Assembly: GCF_001458195.1 (NCBI RefSeq)
Contig: NZ_CYPU01000068.1
Location: forward strand, 210,724 to 274,723
DNA from: Ruegeria atlantica
Lineage (GTDB): Bacteria > Pseudomonadota > Alphaproteobacteria > Rhodobacterales > Rhodobacteraceae
DNA: 64,000 nt
Reading direction: 5' to 3'
Both the position numbers and the translations under genes were made by a program. A model generated the notes under the pieces. That model did not search any database, was not told where the DNA came from, and saw only the letters and a program-made list of their open reading frames with translations. Below are positions 36,534-45,557 of this stretch, one piece after another. Numbering within the stretch: the first letter of the stretch is position 1; each line of letters starts with the position of its first letter.

Positions 36534-36700
36534 GTACGGCCTCCTTTTTCGCAGGAGCAAGGCCCCTTACCGATACTGAACCGTCCACAGCGCGAGCATC
36601 TTGCAGATTGCAACTTCTTCTGCCCCGGAAAGCGCAGTTTGCCGAACATCGCCAGGACACCCATGACAATCAGGAAAAGGGTGACAATCTTGACAATCAC
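36530..36700 (-). CDS. Small membrane protein with a Cys4 zinc-ribbon
   Basis: About 56 residues starting at GTG one base after the sppA stop. An N-terminal membrane helix (IVKIVTLFLIVMGVLAMFG) is followed by a basic stretch and four Cys as CSRCGRFSIGKGPCSCEKG, a likely zinc-binding or iron-binding knuckle. It overlaps the exchanger start by ATGA. The double coupling suggests a real gene despite its size. Function unknown. Confidence 0.65.
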   Translation of the reverse strand: MIVKIVTLFLIVMGVLAMFGKLRFPGQKKLQSARCSRCGRFSIGKGPCSCEKGGRT

Positions 36701-36701
36701 G

Positions 36702-37499
36702 TCACAAACCAAAGCGCGCGTAAGCCGCCCGCTCCTCAATTCCGGTTATGGCGTCTTGGGCAAGTGTGGAACCGAACCGCGACCAGAACGGTTTGCGCAG
36801 GCCATAGCGGCGGAACTTCACCTTGTCGCCGAACCGCTCCTGCAATTTCGGCCTCAGGTGCGCGACGCCGTCAATCAGGCCCAGTTCCTGCGCACGTCTG
36901 GCAAGCCAGACCTCGCCCGTGAACAGATCCGCACTTTGATCCAGCTTGTCACCGCGACGGGCTTTGACATGGTCAATGAAGTTCGCGTGGATATCACCCA
37001 GCAAGGCTTGCAGCCGCGCGACATCTTCTTCTTTCTCCGGCGAAAACGGGTCGAGCATTGATTTTGATTTACCCGCCGTATGTATGCGCCGCTCGATGCC
37101 TTGCCGCGCCAGAAGGACATGCGCGCCAAACCCAGCCGAAATCACGCCGATCGACCCCAGGACCGAGCTGTCATCCGCCCAGATTTCGTCGGCGGCAGCG
37201 GCCAGCCAGTAGCCGCCAGACGCTGCAACGTCTTCGACGAAGGCGATAACGGGGATCTCAAGCTCTTCCGACAGCCGCCGGATTCGCGACCCGATCAGAG
37301 AGCTTTGTACCGGCGATCCACCGGGCGAGTTGATCTCAAGCGCCACGGCCGCAGGTTTACCCTTGCGAAACGCCTTTTCCAGAACGGGGGCCAGCGAGGT
37401 GTCGTTCAACGATCCACGCCCCGCCATTCCGATGGCGCCGGACAGGCGAACCACGGCCACGAGGGGCTGCTTTTTGACAAATGGCAGGCTGAGCTTCAT
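36702..37499 (-). CDS. S49-family signal-peptide-peptidase-like protein
   Basis: A 265-residue short SppA/SohB-type serine peptidase. Visible are NSPGGSPVQSSLIGSRIRRL, the nucleophile-like AASGGYWLAAAADEIWAD and the Lys-containing later region. SVLGSIGVISAGFG is the conserved strand. It lacks an N-terminal membrane helix, unlike full SppA. The start at 37499 (MKLSLPFVKKQ) is preferred over 37535. It leads an sppA-zinc ribbon-exchanger run. Confidence 0.85.
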   Translation of the reverse strand: MKLSLPFVKKQPLVAVVRLSGAIGMAGRGSLNDTSLAPVLEKAFRKGKPAAVALEINSPGGSPVQSSLIGSRIRRLSEELEIPVIAFVEDVAASGGYWLAAAADEIWADDSSVLGSIGVISAGFGAHVLLARQGIERRIHTAGKSKSMLDPFSPEKEEDVARLQALLGDIHANFIDHVKARRGDKLDQSADLFTGEVWLARRAQELGLIDGVAHLRPKLQERFGDKVKFRRYGLRKPFWSRFGSTLAQDAITGIEERAAYARFGL

Positions 37500-37603
37500 G
37501 GGTGCCGATGTAGAGTGCGGCTGGGTCCTAAACAAGGGACCCTTCGGGCCTTAGACGTGACGTGAACCAAATTCACACACATGGCGGGCAAAAATGCAAC
37601 GCC

Positions 37604-38365
37604 CTAGCTGCGAATGCGCCAACCGGTTTTGAATATCCAGCCGATCACAGCCAGACAAGTCCCCGTGAAGACCAGAATCGCCAGCAGGCTGAAACCAATT
37701 GGCACATCCGCCAACCCGTAAAACGACCAGCGGAACCCGGAAATCAGGTAAACAACCGGGTTGAACAGGGTGATCGTCTGCCACACCGGCGGCAGCATCG
37801 AGATCGAATAGAACGTGCCGCCCAGAAAGATCAGTGGCGTGACAACCAGTTGGGGCACCAAAGATATCTGCTCAAAGTTGCTGGCCCATATCCCGACGAT
37901 AAAGCCCAACAGCGAAAAACTGAGGCAGGACAGGATCAAGAACGCTGCCATCGCAAAGGGATGTTCGATGCGTATGTCCACGAAGAATGTGGCTGTCACA
38001 AGGATTACCAACCCGACAAATAGCGACTTAGTAGCGGCGGCTCCGACGTAACCTATTACGATCTCTATGAAATTTACTGGCGCCGACAACAGTTCGTAGA
38101 TCGTACCAAGGAATTTCGGGAAGTAGATCCCGAAAGACGCGTTCGAGATTGCCAGCATCACAACGGACAACATGATAAGCCCCGGCACGATAAACGCGCC
38201 ATAAGATACACCCTCGACCTCTTGGATGCGGCTGCCGATCGCAGTGCCGAAGACCACAAAATACAATGAGGTCGACAGGACCGGCGACAGAAAGCTCTGT
38301 GCCAGAGTGCGGAAGAACCGGGCCATTTCGAACCGGTAGATTGCAGCGATGGCAGACCAGTTCAT
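37604..38365 (-). CDS. ABC-2-type transporter permease
   Basis: A 253-residue permease with six hydrophobic helices. The family's membrane core is visible at [25 protein letters not shown], with [19 protein letters not shown] before the last helices. Its start overlaps the ATP-binding gene by four bases, so the pair forms one exporter. Substrate unknown; the YadH-like form suggests a polysaccharide, drug or lipid. Confidence 0.9.
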   Translation of the reverse strand: MNWSAIAAIYRFEMARFFRTLAQSFLSPVLSTSLYFVVFGTAIGSRIQEVEGVSYGAFIVPGLIMLSVVMLAISNASFGIYFPKFLGTIYELLSAPVNFIEIVIGYVGAAATKSLFVGLVILVTATFFVDIRIEHPFAMAAFLILSCLSFSLLGFIVGIWASNFEQISLVPQLVVTPLIFLGGTFYSISMLPPVWQTITLFNPVVYLISGFRWSFYGLADVPIGFSLLAILVFTGTCLAVIGWIFKTGWRIRS

Positions 38366-39291
38366 GCAGGTTCTCCGGATACCAGGTTCACGAAAATCTC
38401 TTCCAGGCTCGACTGCCGGGTCTGAACGTCGCGCAGAACAAGCCCCGCCTGCGCCACGTCGTTCAGCAATGTGGTGATCCCAGTGCGGTCCGCGTGGGTG
38501 TCATAGGTATAGACCAGCGCATCGCCATTGCCGTTCAACGTCAGGTTATGCACAGCCAGACTGTCGGGAATGGCCTGGATAGGATCGGCCAGCATAACCT
38601 CGATCTGTTTCTTGCCCATCTGGGCCATCAGGGTGTTCTTGTCCTGGACGAGCCGCAGCTCACCCTTGTCGATCACACCTACCCTGTCGGCAATGGCTTC
38701 GGCCTCTTCGATGTAATGTGTCGTCAGGATGATGGTGACCCCGGCCTTTTTCAGCTCGGCCACGATCTCCCACATGTCCTTGCGCAGTTCGACATCTACG
38801 CCGGCGGTCGGCTCATCCAGGAAAAGAACGCGCGGCTCATGCGCCAGGGCCTTGGCAATCAGCACGCGGCGCTTCATGCCACCGGACAGTTCCTTGATCG
38901 CGTTTTTACGCTTGTCCCACAGAGACAGCTTGCGCAGGATCTCTTCGATCCGGGCATTGTCGCTGCCATATCCGAACAGGCCGCGAGAGAACCGGACCGT
39001 GTTCCAAACTTTCTCAAACGGCTCAAGCGCGATTTCCTGCGGCACCAGCCCGATCATCCGGCGCGCGGCACGAAATTCGGTCTGGATGTCATGCCCACCT
39101 ACGGTAACGGTGCCCGAAGTCGGAGTGGTTATGCCACACACGGTGGAAATCAGCGTTGTCTTGCCAGCCCCATTTGGGCCCAGCAACGCCAGAATTTCGC
39201 CCTGCTCGATATCCAAGGACACCCCTTTGAGCGCCTCGAATCCGTCTGCATAGGACTTACGCAAATCCCTGATGGACAGAATAGTTGTCAT
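38362..39291 (-). CDS. ABC-2-type transporter ATP-binding protein
   Basis: A 309-residue ATPase with Walker [11 protein letters not shown], signature [19 protein letters not shown], Walker [13 protein letters not shown] and the switch His in [11 protein letters not shown]. The C-terminal 80 residues form the usual DUF4162-like extension. Full length, cotranscribed with the permease. The start at 39291 is used because it begins the conserved [14 protein letters not shown]. Confidence 0.92.
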   Translation of the reverse strand: MTTILSIRDLRKSYADGFEALKGVSLDIEQGEILALLGPNGAGKTTLISTVCGITTPTSGTVTVGGHDIQTEFRAARRMIGLVPQEIALEPFEKVWNTVRFSRGLFGYGSDNARIEEILRKLSLWDKRKNAIKELSGGMKRRVLIAKALAHEPRVLFLDEPTAGVDVELRKDMWEIVAELKKAGVTIILTTHYIEEAEAIADRVGVIDKGELRLVQDKNTLMAQMGKKQIEVMLADPIQAIPDSLAVHNLTLNGNGDALVYTYDTHADRTGITTLLNDVAQAGLVLRDVQTRQSSLEEIFVNLVSGEPA

Positions 39292-39392
39292 ACACATTCC
39301 CTGTTCTGGCGGGGACACTACCCCGACGGCCCGTCACAGAACAGGTCAATTCCGCACATTGTTCTGCGCTTTTTTGTGGGCGCGCGGCTGGA

Positions 39393-40658
39393 TCAGGTCT
39401 GACTATGCTGCTGCAATTCGGCCACCCGTTTTTGTACAAGTTCGACATGCAACCGCGCATCGTACAGTCCTTGCCGATAGGCCGCGGGCAGCCGCAACGT
39501 TGCGAGGCGTTCATCTAGGGCGTTCAGATGCGCCTGCATCTCGCGCAGCTCGTTGACACCGGGATTGTTGGCCAGTTCCTCCTCAATTTCCCGGATTTCG
39601 GGGTAGTGCTGCCAAACCCGCCACCGCATCACGTAGGCATAGGCCATAGGCACAAGCCGGATCAGAGGCACCACAATGAAAAAGAACGGCAGCAACAGCA
39701 AAAGAACCCGGTTAATCTGTGCTGCGATCCAATAGGGCAGCCAATTATGCCATGTCGAAGGACCATCAACAATTAGCTGCCGGGCCGTATTGTTGATCGT
39801 CATCCCTGCACCTTCGAGGTTGGGGAATGCCCCCGGATCGGCGATAATTCCGCGGGCACTGTGCAATTCAATCGCCGCCATCGTCAGACGGTTGATCAGC
39901 GCAGGGTGCAAATCCGGTCGCACGACCAGGCGGGCTTCGATCGCTATCAACTCTACCGGTCGCGGCGGAAGAACTGGGTCCAACGACATTCCTCCCGCCG
40001 GAACTGTCACCACCGTCGCGTATTCCAACCGCCGCGAGATCGCCTGAACATGATCCAGCGCCAGCACGCGAAGCCCCGGCTCTGCATATGCGGCCTTCAG
40101 ATAGGGAGCTTCGATGGGCGCAACATAGACGGCGATATCCAAATCTCCGTCCAACAAAGCGGCCGCGGCTTTTGCATAGGGGATTGAGAAATGTGTATTG
40201 TCCCCCTCATTCAAGCCGACCGCCTTTTCGAAATCCCGAAAAGCCGCAGCCGTACCTGAGCCTGGTGCGCCGCTGTTGATCCTCAAACCGGTCCACAAGG
40301 CGGGGTTTTTGGGGATAGTTGCGCCTTCGTTGACCAAAAAGATGATAGGTTCAAAAAACGCTGCCCCGACGGCCTCAGCCTTTTTTGGATCAACCCGGAT
40401 ACCGCCTTGTAGAAATGCAGCGTCGACATCGCCCGCACTAAGCAGTTCAGCATTTTCGACCGAACCAGCGGTATCCAGTATTTCCAGTTGAATATCATCG
40501 CGCGCCAGAATTGCGGCGTAGTCCCGCGCAACGGTTTCATAAGCGCCGCCTACTGGACCCGCCGCCAACATCATACTGCCAGGGGGATGCAGGCGCGAAA
40601 ACACGCCTACCAACACCGCCAGCGCAACGGCGCCACCAAAAAGGAACCACAACCGCAT
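39393..40658 (-). CDS. TAXI-family solute receptor with C-terminal membrane anchor
   Basis: About 421 residues. An N-terminal hydrophobic helix (WFLFGGAVALAVLVGVFS) is followed by a TAXI/NMT1-type periplasmic binding domain (residues about 30-320; AAGPVGGAYETVARDYAAIL). From about 325 there is a strong membrane segment (VLLLLLPFFFIVVPLIRLVP) and a charged coiled-coil tail. A TRAP permease is not adjacent. The start at 40658 follows a GAGG site; 40676 is possible. The double membrane anchoring suggests signalling or sensing rather than free transport (inference). Confidence 0.8.
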   Translation of the reverse strand: MRLWFLFGGAVALAVLVGVFSRLHPPGSMMLAAGPVGGAYETVARDYAAILARDDIQLEILDTAGSVENAELLSAGDVDAAFLQGGIRVDPKKAEAVGAAFFEPIIFLVNEGATIPKNPALWTGLRINSGAPGSGTAAAFRDFEKAVGLNEGDNTHFSIPYAKAAAALLDGDLDIAVYVAPIEAPYLKAAYAEPGLRVLALDHVQAISRRLEYATVVTVPAGGMSLDPVLPPRPVELIAIEARLVVRPDLHPALINRLTMAAIELHSARGIIADPGAFPNLEGAGMTINNTARQLIVDGPSTWHNWLPYWIAAQINRVLLLLLPFFFIVVPLIRLVPMAYAYVMRWRVWQHYPEIREIEEELANNPGVNELREMQAHLNALDERLATLRLPAAYRQGLYDARLHVELVQKRVAELQQHSQT

Positions 40659-40781
40659 CCGAGCCTCGCTCTCCATCCCGTTTGGAACGCTAAGGATCGC
40701 GTGACCATCTGGCAAGTCAGCAGAATCCGGGCTTGCAATCCCCGGGCATCCCCGAAAACCTGCGCAGAAAGGAGAGGGCTC

Positions 40782-41891
40782 ATGCTCAGCGGAATACGGA
40801 TCATTGAAATTGAAGGTTTGGGGCCAGGTCCATTCGCTGCCATGCTGCTGGCCGATCTGGGGGCGGACGTCATCACGATCCACCGCAAGGACCAGCCCGC
40901 CGTGCCGGGTATGCCCGAGCAATCCATCCTGGATCGCGGCAAACGCTCGATTGACTTAAATCTGAAGGATGCCGCCGATCTGGGCATCGCAAGGCGTCTG
41001 ATCGCCTCGGCCGATGCGCTAATCGAAGGGTTCCGCCCCGGCGTGATGGAAAAACTGGGACTGGGTCCCGACACGTTCAACGCGTCGAACCCCAAACTGG
41101 TCTATGGTCGCATGACCGGATGGGGTCAGAACAGCCCGTTGTCCGAAACGGCCGGACACGATCTGAACTACATCTCATTGTCCGGGGCATTGTGGTATGC
41201 ATCAGCAGCGGGCCAGCCCCCGCAGACCCCGGCGACCCTGGTCGGGGATATTGGCGGCGGTGCCATGTATTTAGTTGCCGGTATTCTTGCCGGGCTTCTC
41301 AATGCGCAGCGGACCGGACAGGGTACCGTGGTTGATGCCGCCATTTATGACGGATCGGCCCACATGATGAACTTGTTGATGAGTATGCGCCAAACCGGAA
41401 ACCTGTCTGAAGCGCGCGGTCAAAGCCTGCTGGATGGCCCGCATTGGAGCCGCACTTACGCGTGCCTGGACGGGGGCTTCATGTCCGTTCAGTGTCTTGA
41501 GCCCAAGTTCTACGCCGAATTCCTGCAAAAACTGGGACTCACCAACGATACCGAATTCAAAAACCAATATGTTCCGGCACTTTGGCCCAAACTCACGCAA
41601 CGGCTCACCGACTTATTCGCCAGCAAACCCCGCGCCCACTGGGCCGATATATTCCAAGGTTCCGACGCCTGCGTCGCGCCCGTACTCGACCCGGTCGAGG
41701 CGCAAGCCCATCCCATGAACGCCGCGCGCCGTACCTGGATCGACCATGACGGAACGCTGCAGGCTGCGGCCGCGCCCCGCTTTTCGACCGAGACATGGCA
41801 GCCCAAAACCAGCCCACGCCGAGGCGAACACAGGCAGGATATTCTGGATCAGCTGTCCACCAACGCGTCTCTTGATCCTTCACCTCGCTAA
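40782..41891 (+). CDS. CaiB/BaiF-family (type III) CoA-transferase, racemase-like
   Basis: A 369-residue class III CoA-transferase. Visible are the N-terminal MLSGIRIIEIEGLGPGPFAAMLLADLGADVI, LDRGKRSIDLNLK and the catalytic Asp in ETAGHDLNYISLSGAL. The ADLGADV and catalytic region resemble alpha-methylacyl-CoA racemases, so either CoA transfer or epimerisation of 2-methyl-acyl-CoA is possible. AAGGAGAGG ribosome site. It is unlinked to a CoA-metabolising operon. Confidence 0.87.
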   Translation: MLSGIRIIEIEGLGPGPFAAMLLADLGADVITIHRKDQPAVPGMPEQSILDRGKRSIDLNLKDAADLGIARRLIASADALIEGFRPGVMEKLGLGPDTFNASNPKLVYGRMTGWGQNSPLSETAGHDLNYISLSGALWYASAAGQPPQTPATLVGDIGGGAMYLVAGILAGLLNAQRTGQGTVVDAAIYDGSAHMMNLLMSMRQTGNLSEARGQSLLDGPHWSRTYACLDGGFMSVQCLEPKFYAEFLQKLGLTNDTEFKNQYVPALWPKLTQRLTDLFASKPRAHWADIFQGSDACVAPVLDPVEAQAHPMNAARRTWIDHDGTLQAAAAPRFSTETWQPKTSPRRGEHRQDILDQLSTNASLDPSPR

Positions 41892-41922
41892 AATTTTCCC
41901 TGGGTGAGTTGGCCGAAATCCA

Positions 41923-41940
41923 AGAGGGGCTGGCCCCTCT
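41923..41940 (-). terminator. Hairpin at the end of hemE
   Basis: AGAGGGGC (41923-41930) pairs with GCCCCTCT (41933-41940) and reaches into the hemE stop codon. On the minus strand it is followed by TTGGATTT, a weak terminator between convergent genes. Confidence 0.45.
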
Positions 41941-42982
41941 ACGCGTCCCGCCACGACCGCACCGTGTCGATCATCAGCTGAACATTATCGGGATCGGCAT
42001 CGGGTGTGATCCCGTGGCCCAGATTAAAGATATGCGGTCCTTTCGAGAACGCCTCAACAATCTGACGCGTCTCATCCATCAGCGCCTGTCCGCCGGTCAC
42101 CATGTGTGACGAGGCCAGATTGCCCTGAACGCAGCCATCCACCTGCACATGGTCGACCGCCCAATCCGGCGACACGGAGTTGTCCAGCGCAACGCAATCC
42201 ACACCGGTGGTTCTGGCAAAACCTATGTAACCATCACCTGCCTCGCGCGGGAAACCGATCACCGGAATGTCCGGATGGCGCTGCTTGATGGCCTGCGTGA
42301 TCACACGGCAAGGCTCGACCGCATATTTTTGAAAGGCATCGCCCTTCAGCGACCCGGCCCAGCTGTCGAAAATCTTTACCACCTCGGCCCCGGCCTCGAT
42401 TTGGGCCGAGAGATATTCGATGGTGGCCAGCGTGATCCGCTCCAGTAGCGCTTCGAACAGGGCGGTGTTTTCCTCGCGCAGCGCATGAGCCGGTCCCTGA
42501 TCTGGCGTGCCGCGACCGGCGATCATGTAGGTCGCAACCGTCCATGGCGCGCCTGCGAACCCGATAAGGGTGGTCTCAGATGGCAATTCTCGCGAAAGGA
42601 TTCGGACAGTTTCGTACACCGGCGACAGGGTTTCATGGATATCCGATACCGGTTTCAGCGCATCGAAATCGGATTGCTGAGTGATCGTCGACAACCGCGG
42701 CCCCTCACCTGTGACAAACCACAGATCCGCACCCAGAGCTTGCGGCACCAACAGAATGTCAGCAAACAGGATAGCCGCGTCAAAGCCATAGCGGCGGATC
42801 GGCTGTAACGTCACCTCGGCCGCCAACTCGGGGTTATAACACAAAGACAAAAAGTCCCCGGCCTGCGCCCGGGTTGCGCGGTACTCCGGCAAATAACGCC
42901 CCGCCTGCCGCATCATCCAGATCGGTGGCACGTCCTGTACTTCGCCAGCCAGCGCCCGCAGCAGTTTCTTTGTCTCGGCCAT
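41939..42982 (-). CDS. hemE: Uroporphyrinogen decarboxylase
   Basis: Converts uroporphyrinogen III to coproporphyrinogen III. A 347-residue TIM barrel with the N-terminal signature [17 protein letters not shown] and the second, [14 protein letters not shown], in the C-terminal half. The start at 42982 begins [13 protein letters not shown]. It is divergent from hemC, with 108 bases between start codons. Confidence 0.97.
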   Translation of the reverse strand: MAETKKLLRALAGEVQDVPPIWMMRQAGRYLPEYRATRAQAGDFLSLCYNPELAAEVTLQPIRRYGFDAAILFADILLVPQALGADLWFVTGEGPRLSTITQQSDFDALKPVSDIHETLSPVYETVRILSRELPSETTLIGFAGAPWTVATYMIAGRGTPDQGPAHALREENTALFEALLERITLATIEYLSAQIEAGAEVVKIFDSWAGSLKGDAFQKYAVEPCRVITQAIKQRHPDIPVIGFPREAGDGYIGFARTTGVDCVALDNSVSPDWAVDHVQVDGCVQGNLASSHMVTGGQALMDETRQIVEAFSKGPHIFNLGHGITPDADPDNVQLMIDTVRSWRDA

Positions 42983-43090
42983 CTTTGTCCCCACTCGTCT
43001 GGTTTGCGGCAAACGGGTCTGCCTTCGGCGTCAATTTGTCAAGGTCTGCCCCCATTGTCAGGGCAATGTGACGCGACTAAAGCTGTGCAC

Positions 43091-44050
43091 ATGACACTGA
43101 CCCTGCCAACCCCCGCATCACCGCTCAAAATCGGCACTCGTGGCTCACCGCTGGCGCTGACGCAAGCTTATGAAACCCGAGAGCGACTTGGCAAAGCCTT
43201 TGATCTGCCCGAAGACGCGTTTGAGATTGTGGTGATCAAGACCACCGGTGACAACCGCGCCATGATTGATGCGGACCGCCCGCTGAAAGAGATTGGCAAC
43301 AAGGGCCTGTTCACCAAGGAAATCGAAGAGGCGATGCTGCGCGGAGATATCGACATCGCGGTGCATTCAACCAAGGACATGCCGGTTGAACAGCCAAAAG
43401 GTCTGGTCCTGGACACGTTTCTGCCGCGCGAAGATGTGCGCGACGCCTTTATCTCACCCAGCCTGAGCTCGATCCGTGACCTCGCGCAGGGTGCAGTTGT
43501 GGGCACCTCATCGCTGCGGCGGCGGGCACAATTGTTGAACCGTCGCCCGGACCTGAACGTGGTCGAGTTTCGGGGCAATGTTCAAACGCGCCTTAAGAAG
43601 TTGGCAGATGGTGTGGCCGATTGCACGTTTCTGGCCATGGCCGGCATCCGGCGCCTGAATATGGAGGAGGTTCCCGCAACCGCCATCGCCGCCGAAGATA
43701 TGCTGCCCGCCATCGCCCAAGGCACGATCGGCATCGAACGCCGTGGCGATGATTCCCGTGCGGCCGAAATGCTCGAGGCCATCCACCATGCTGAGACCGC
43801 GCAGCGATTGGCAGCAGAACGCGCATTACTGGCAGCTTTGGACGGCTCTTGCGAAACGCCGATCGCGGGTTTGGCAGAAATAAAAGGTGATCAACTACGC
43901 CTGCGCGGTGAGGTTTTGCGCCCCGATGGATCCGAATCCATATCCGAGGACACCTCAGGGTCGATCGCAGACGGCCCGGAAATAGGTCGCGCCATGGCAG
44001 AATCATTGCTGAAACAGGCAGGCCCAGGCTTTTTTGATTGGAAAAAATAA
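43091..44050 (+). CDS. hemC: Porphobilinogen deaminase (hydroxymethylbilane synthase)
   Basis: Polymerises four porphobilinogens. The 319-residue protein shows KIGTRGSPLALTQAYE, HSTKDMPVEQPKG, GTSSLRRRAQLL with EFRGNVQTRL, and the dipyrromethane-cofactor Cys in LDGSCETPIAG at about residue 255. The start at 43091 is used; the longer frame from 43004 would run into the hemE promoter. Confidence 0.97.
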   Translation: MTLTLPTPASPLKIGTRGSPLALTQAYETRERLGKAFDLPEDAFEIVVIKTTGDNRAMIDADRPLKEIGNKGLFTKEIEEAMLRGDIDIAVHSTKDMPVEQPKGLVLDTFLPREDVRDAFISPSLSSIRDLAQGAVVGTSSLRRRAQLLNRRPDLNVVEFRGNVQTRLKKLADGVADCTFLAMAGIRRLNMEEVPATAIAAEDMLPAIAQGTIGIERRGDDSRAAEMLEAIHHAETAQRLAAERALLAALDGSCETPIAGLAEIKGDQLRLRGEVLRPDGSESISEDTSGSIADGPEIGRAMAESLLKQAGPGFFDWKK

Positions 44051-44225
44051 AAAAGTTTATGAAAAGTGAACTACTTCACTGAGACAGTGCCGTTGATGGC
44101 GCATAAAGTATTCATACCGGTTGTGAAGTCGGGTCGGTCTCGAAATAGTCGAAAGTTTTTTTAGTCCGTTCTCTTTTAAGTGGTATTCGAGGGGGCGAGA
44201 CCAGACCCTGAAATCCAACCAGTTA
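44051..44225 (+). other. AT-rich intergenic stretch, possibly a small RNA or leader
   Basis: A gap of 228 bases separates hemC from the next (minus-strand) stop. No frame looks coding. It contains a T7 run at about 44156-44163 and ends in the strong hairpin at 44226. A short transcript ending at that hairpin is conceivable; the sequence shows no known RNA family. Confidence 0.25.
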
Positions 44226-44265
44226 GGGCCGCTGTCAGAAATGACAGCGGCCCGCTTAATTTTAT
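44226..44265 (+). terminator. Strong GAAA-tetraloop terminator between hemC and the betaine operon
   Basis: A perfect 12-bp stem (44226-44237 with 44242-44253) carries a GAAA tetraloop and is followed on the plus strand by GCTTAATTTT. It lies between convergent genes and can also serve the minus-strand operon ending at 44279. Confidence 0.8.
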
Positions 44266-44278
44266 GGCCTTTTGGACC

Positions 44279-45556
44279 TCAGGCTGCGCTGATCGCCTGA
44301 ACCGCTTTCTCGACGGCCATCCGCGTCTGATCCAGATCTGCTTGGGTCACAGCCAGAGACGGATAGAGTTTGCCGGGGGCTTTGAAAATCCCATGTGCGC
44401 GCAGCGAATCGTTGTAGATGGCGTTACGGCGGGGGTCATCATGTTTGGCGCTGCGGTAGTCGCGACAGTCCGCATCGGTGAAATAGATGTCGAACAGCGT
44501 TTCGTCCCCGCAGATCTGATGCGGAATACCGGCCCCGGTCAGTGCATCCACCTGCATCTGCTGAAGCTCGGCACCGATTTCACGCAGACGGTTATACATG
44601 CCGTCGCGCCGCAAAACCTCCATTGTCTTCAAACCGGCAGCCGAGGCGACGGGGTTGCCCGACAGCGTGCCCAATTGCATCAGCCAGCCTTCCTCGCCTA
44701 CTTTCGCTTTGTCAAAATGCTGCATGATCTCGGCGCTTGCGCCCAGCGCGGCCAAGGCGAAACCGCCGCCGATGATCTTGCCCAGTGTGCAGATATCGGG
44801 CGTTACGCCATATTTTTCCTGTGCACCGCCATAGGCCAAACGGAATCCAGTGACGATTTCATCGAAAATCAACAGGACATTGTGTTTGTCGCAGAGATCG
44901 CGCAATCCCTGAAGGTATCCGGGTGCCGGAGGGACAATTCGTTGCAACGGCTCAACCATGATCGCGGCAACGTCATCATGCTCGGCCAGCAGGTTGGCAA
45001 CGGCTTCCAGATCATTGAAAGGCGCGATCAGCATCTGCTCGGCCACGCTGTCCGGAATGCCCGCGCTGTCCGGGACCGCCTGTGGGAAGTTGACGTGGCG
45101 GCTGGGGGCCAGACTCATCTGTGCCTCGGCGCTCATCCCGTGATAGCCGCCTTCGAATTTCAGGATCTTGCTACGGCCAGTAAAGGCACGGGCCAGGCGG
45201 ATGGCGTACATATCCGCCTCACCACCCGCAGCGACAAAGCGGACCTGTTTGCAACACGGCACCGCGTCAACAATCGCTTCGGCCAGTTCGATACCCCGCG
45301 CGTTGTTGGCAAAGAAAGTCATACCCTTGGGCAGCTGTTCCAGCACGGCTTCTATGACTTCGGGGTGACCATGGCCCAGCAACATCGGGCCCGAACCGAT
45401 CAGGTAGTCCACATATTCGTTGCCATCCTCATCCCAGACACGGCTGCCCTCGCCGCGTGCGATGACGATACCGGGATCGAAATTACCAAACCCACCGGCG
45501 GGCAGTACCTCATTCGCGCGGGCGATCCATTCGGATTGGGTGTTGATTTTCAGCAT
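44279..45556 (-). CDS. Class III aminotransferase / glutamate-1-semialdehyde-aminomutase-like enzyme
   Basis: A 425-residue PLP enzyme. Visible are EYVDYLIGSGPMLLGHGHP, VRFVAAGGEADMYAIRLARA, the PLP-phosphate Asp region LLIFDEIVTGFRL and the Schiff-base Lys in ICTLGKIIGGGFALAA. It resembles HemL, but its place at the end of the betaine/DMSP operon argues for a catabolic amine or amino acid substrate (inference). One base separates its ATG from the stop of the upstream gene. Confidence 0.85.
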   Translation of the reverse strand: MLKINTQSEWIARANEVLPAGGFGNFDPGIVIARGEGSRVWDEDGNEYVDYLIGSGPMLLGHGHPEVIEAVLEQLPKGMTFFANNARGIELAEAIVDAVPCCKQVRFVAAGGEADMYAIRLARAFTGRSKILKFEGGYHGMSAEAQMSLAPSRHVNFPQAVPDSAGIPDSVAEQMLIAPFNDLEAVANLLAEHDDVAAIMVEPLQRIVPPAPGYLQGLRDLCDKHNVLLIFDEIVTGFRLAYGGAQEKYGVTPDICTLGKIIGGGFALAALGASAEIMQHFDKAKVGEEGWLMQLGTLSGNPVASAAGLKTMEVLRRDGMYNRLREIGAELQQMQVDALTGAGIPHQICGDETLFDIYFTDADCRDYRSAKHDDPRRNAIYNDSLRAHGIFKAPGKLYPSLAVTQADLDQTRMAVEKAVQAISAA

Positions 45557-45557
45557 C

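Noticed and set aside
43004..43090. Possible chromosome origin at the hemE-hemC divergence
   Set aside because: Origins lie near hemE in some alphaproteobacteria, but this gap is about 108 bases between starts, not AT-rich, and has no DnaA boxes.
44279..45556. hemL (tetrapyrrole synthesis), suggested by nearby hemE and hemC
   Set aside because: The gene belongs to the oppositely read betaine operon, beyond a strong terminator, and roseobacters make 5-aminolevulinate by HemA condensation, so a HemL role is not needed.
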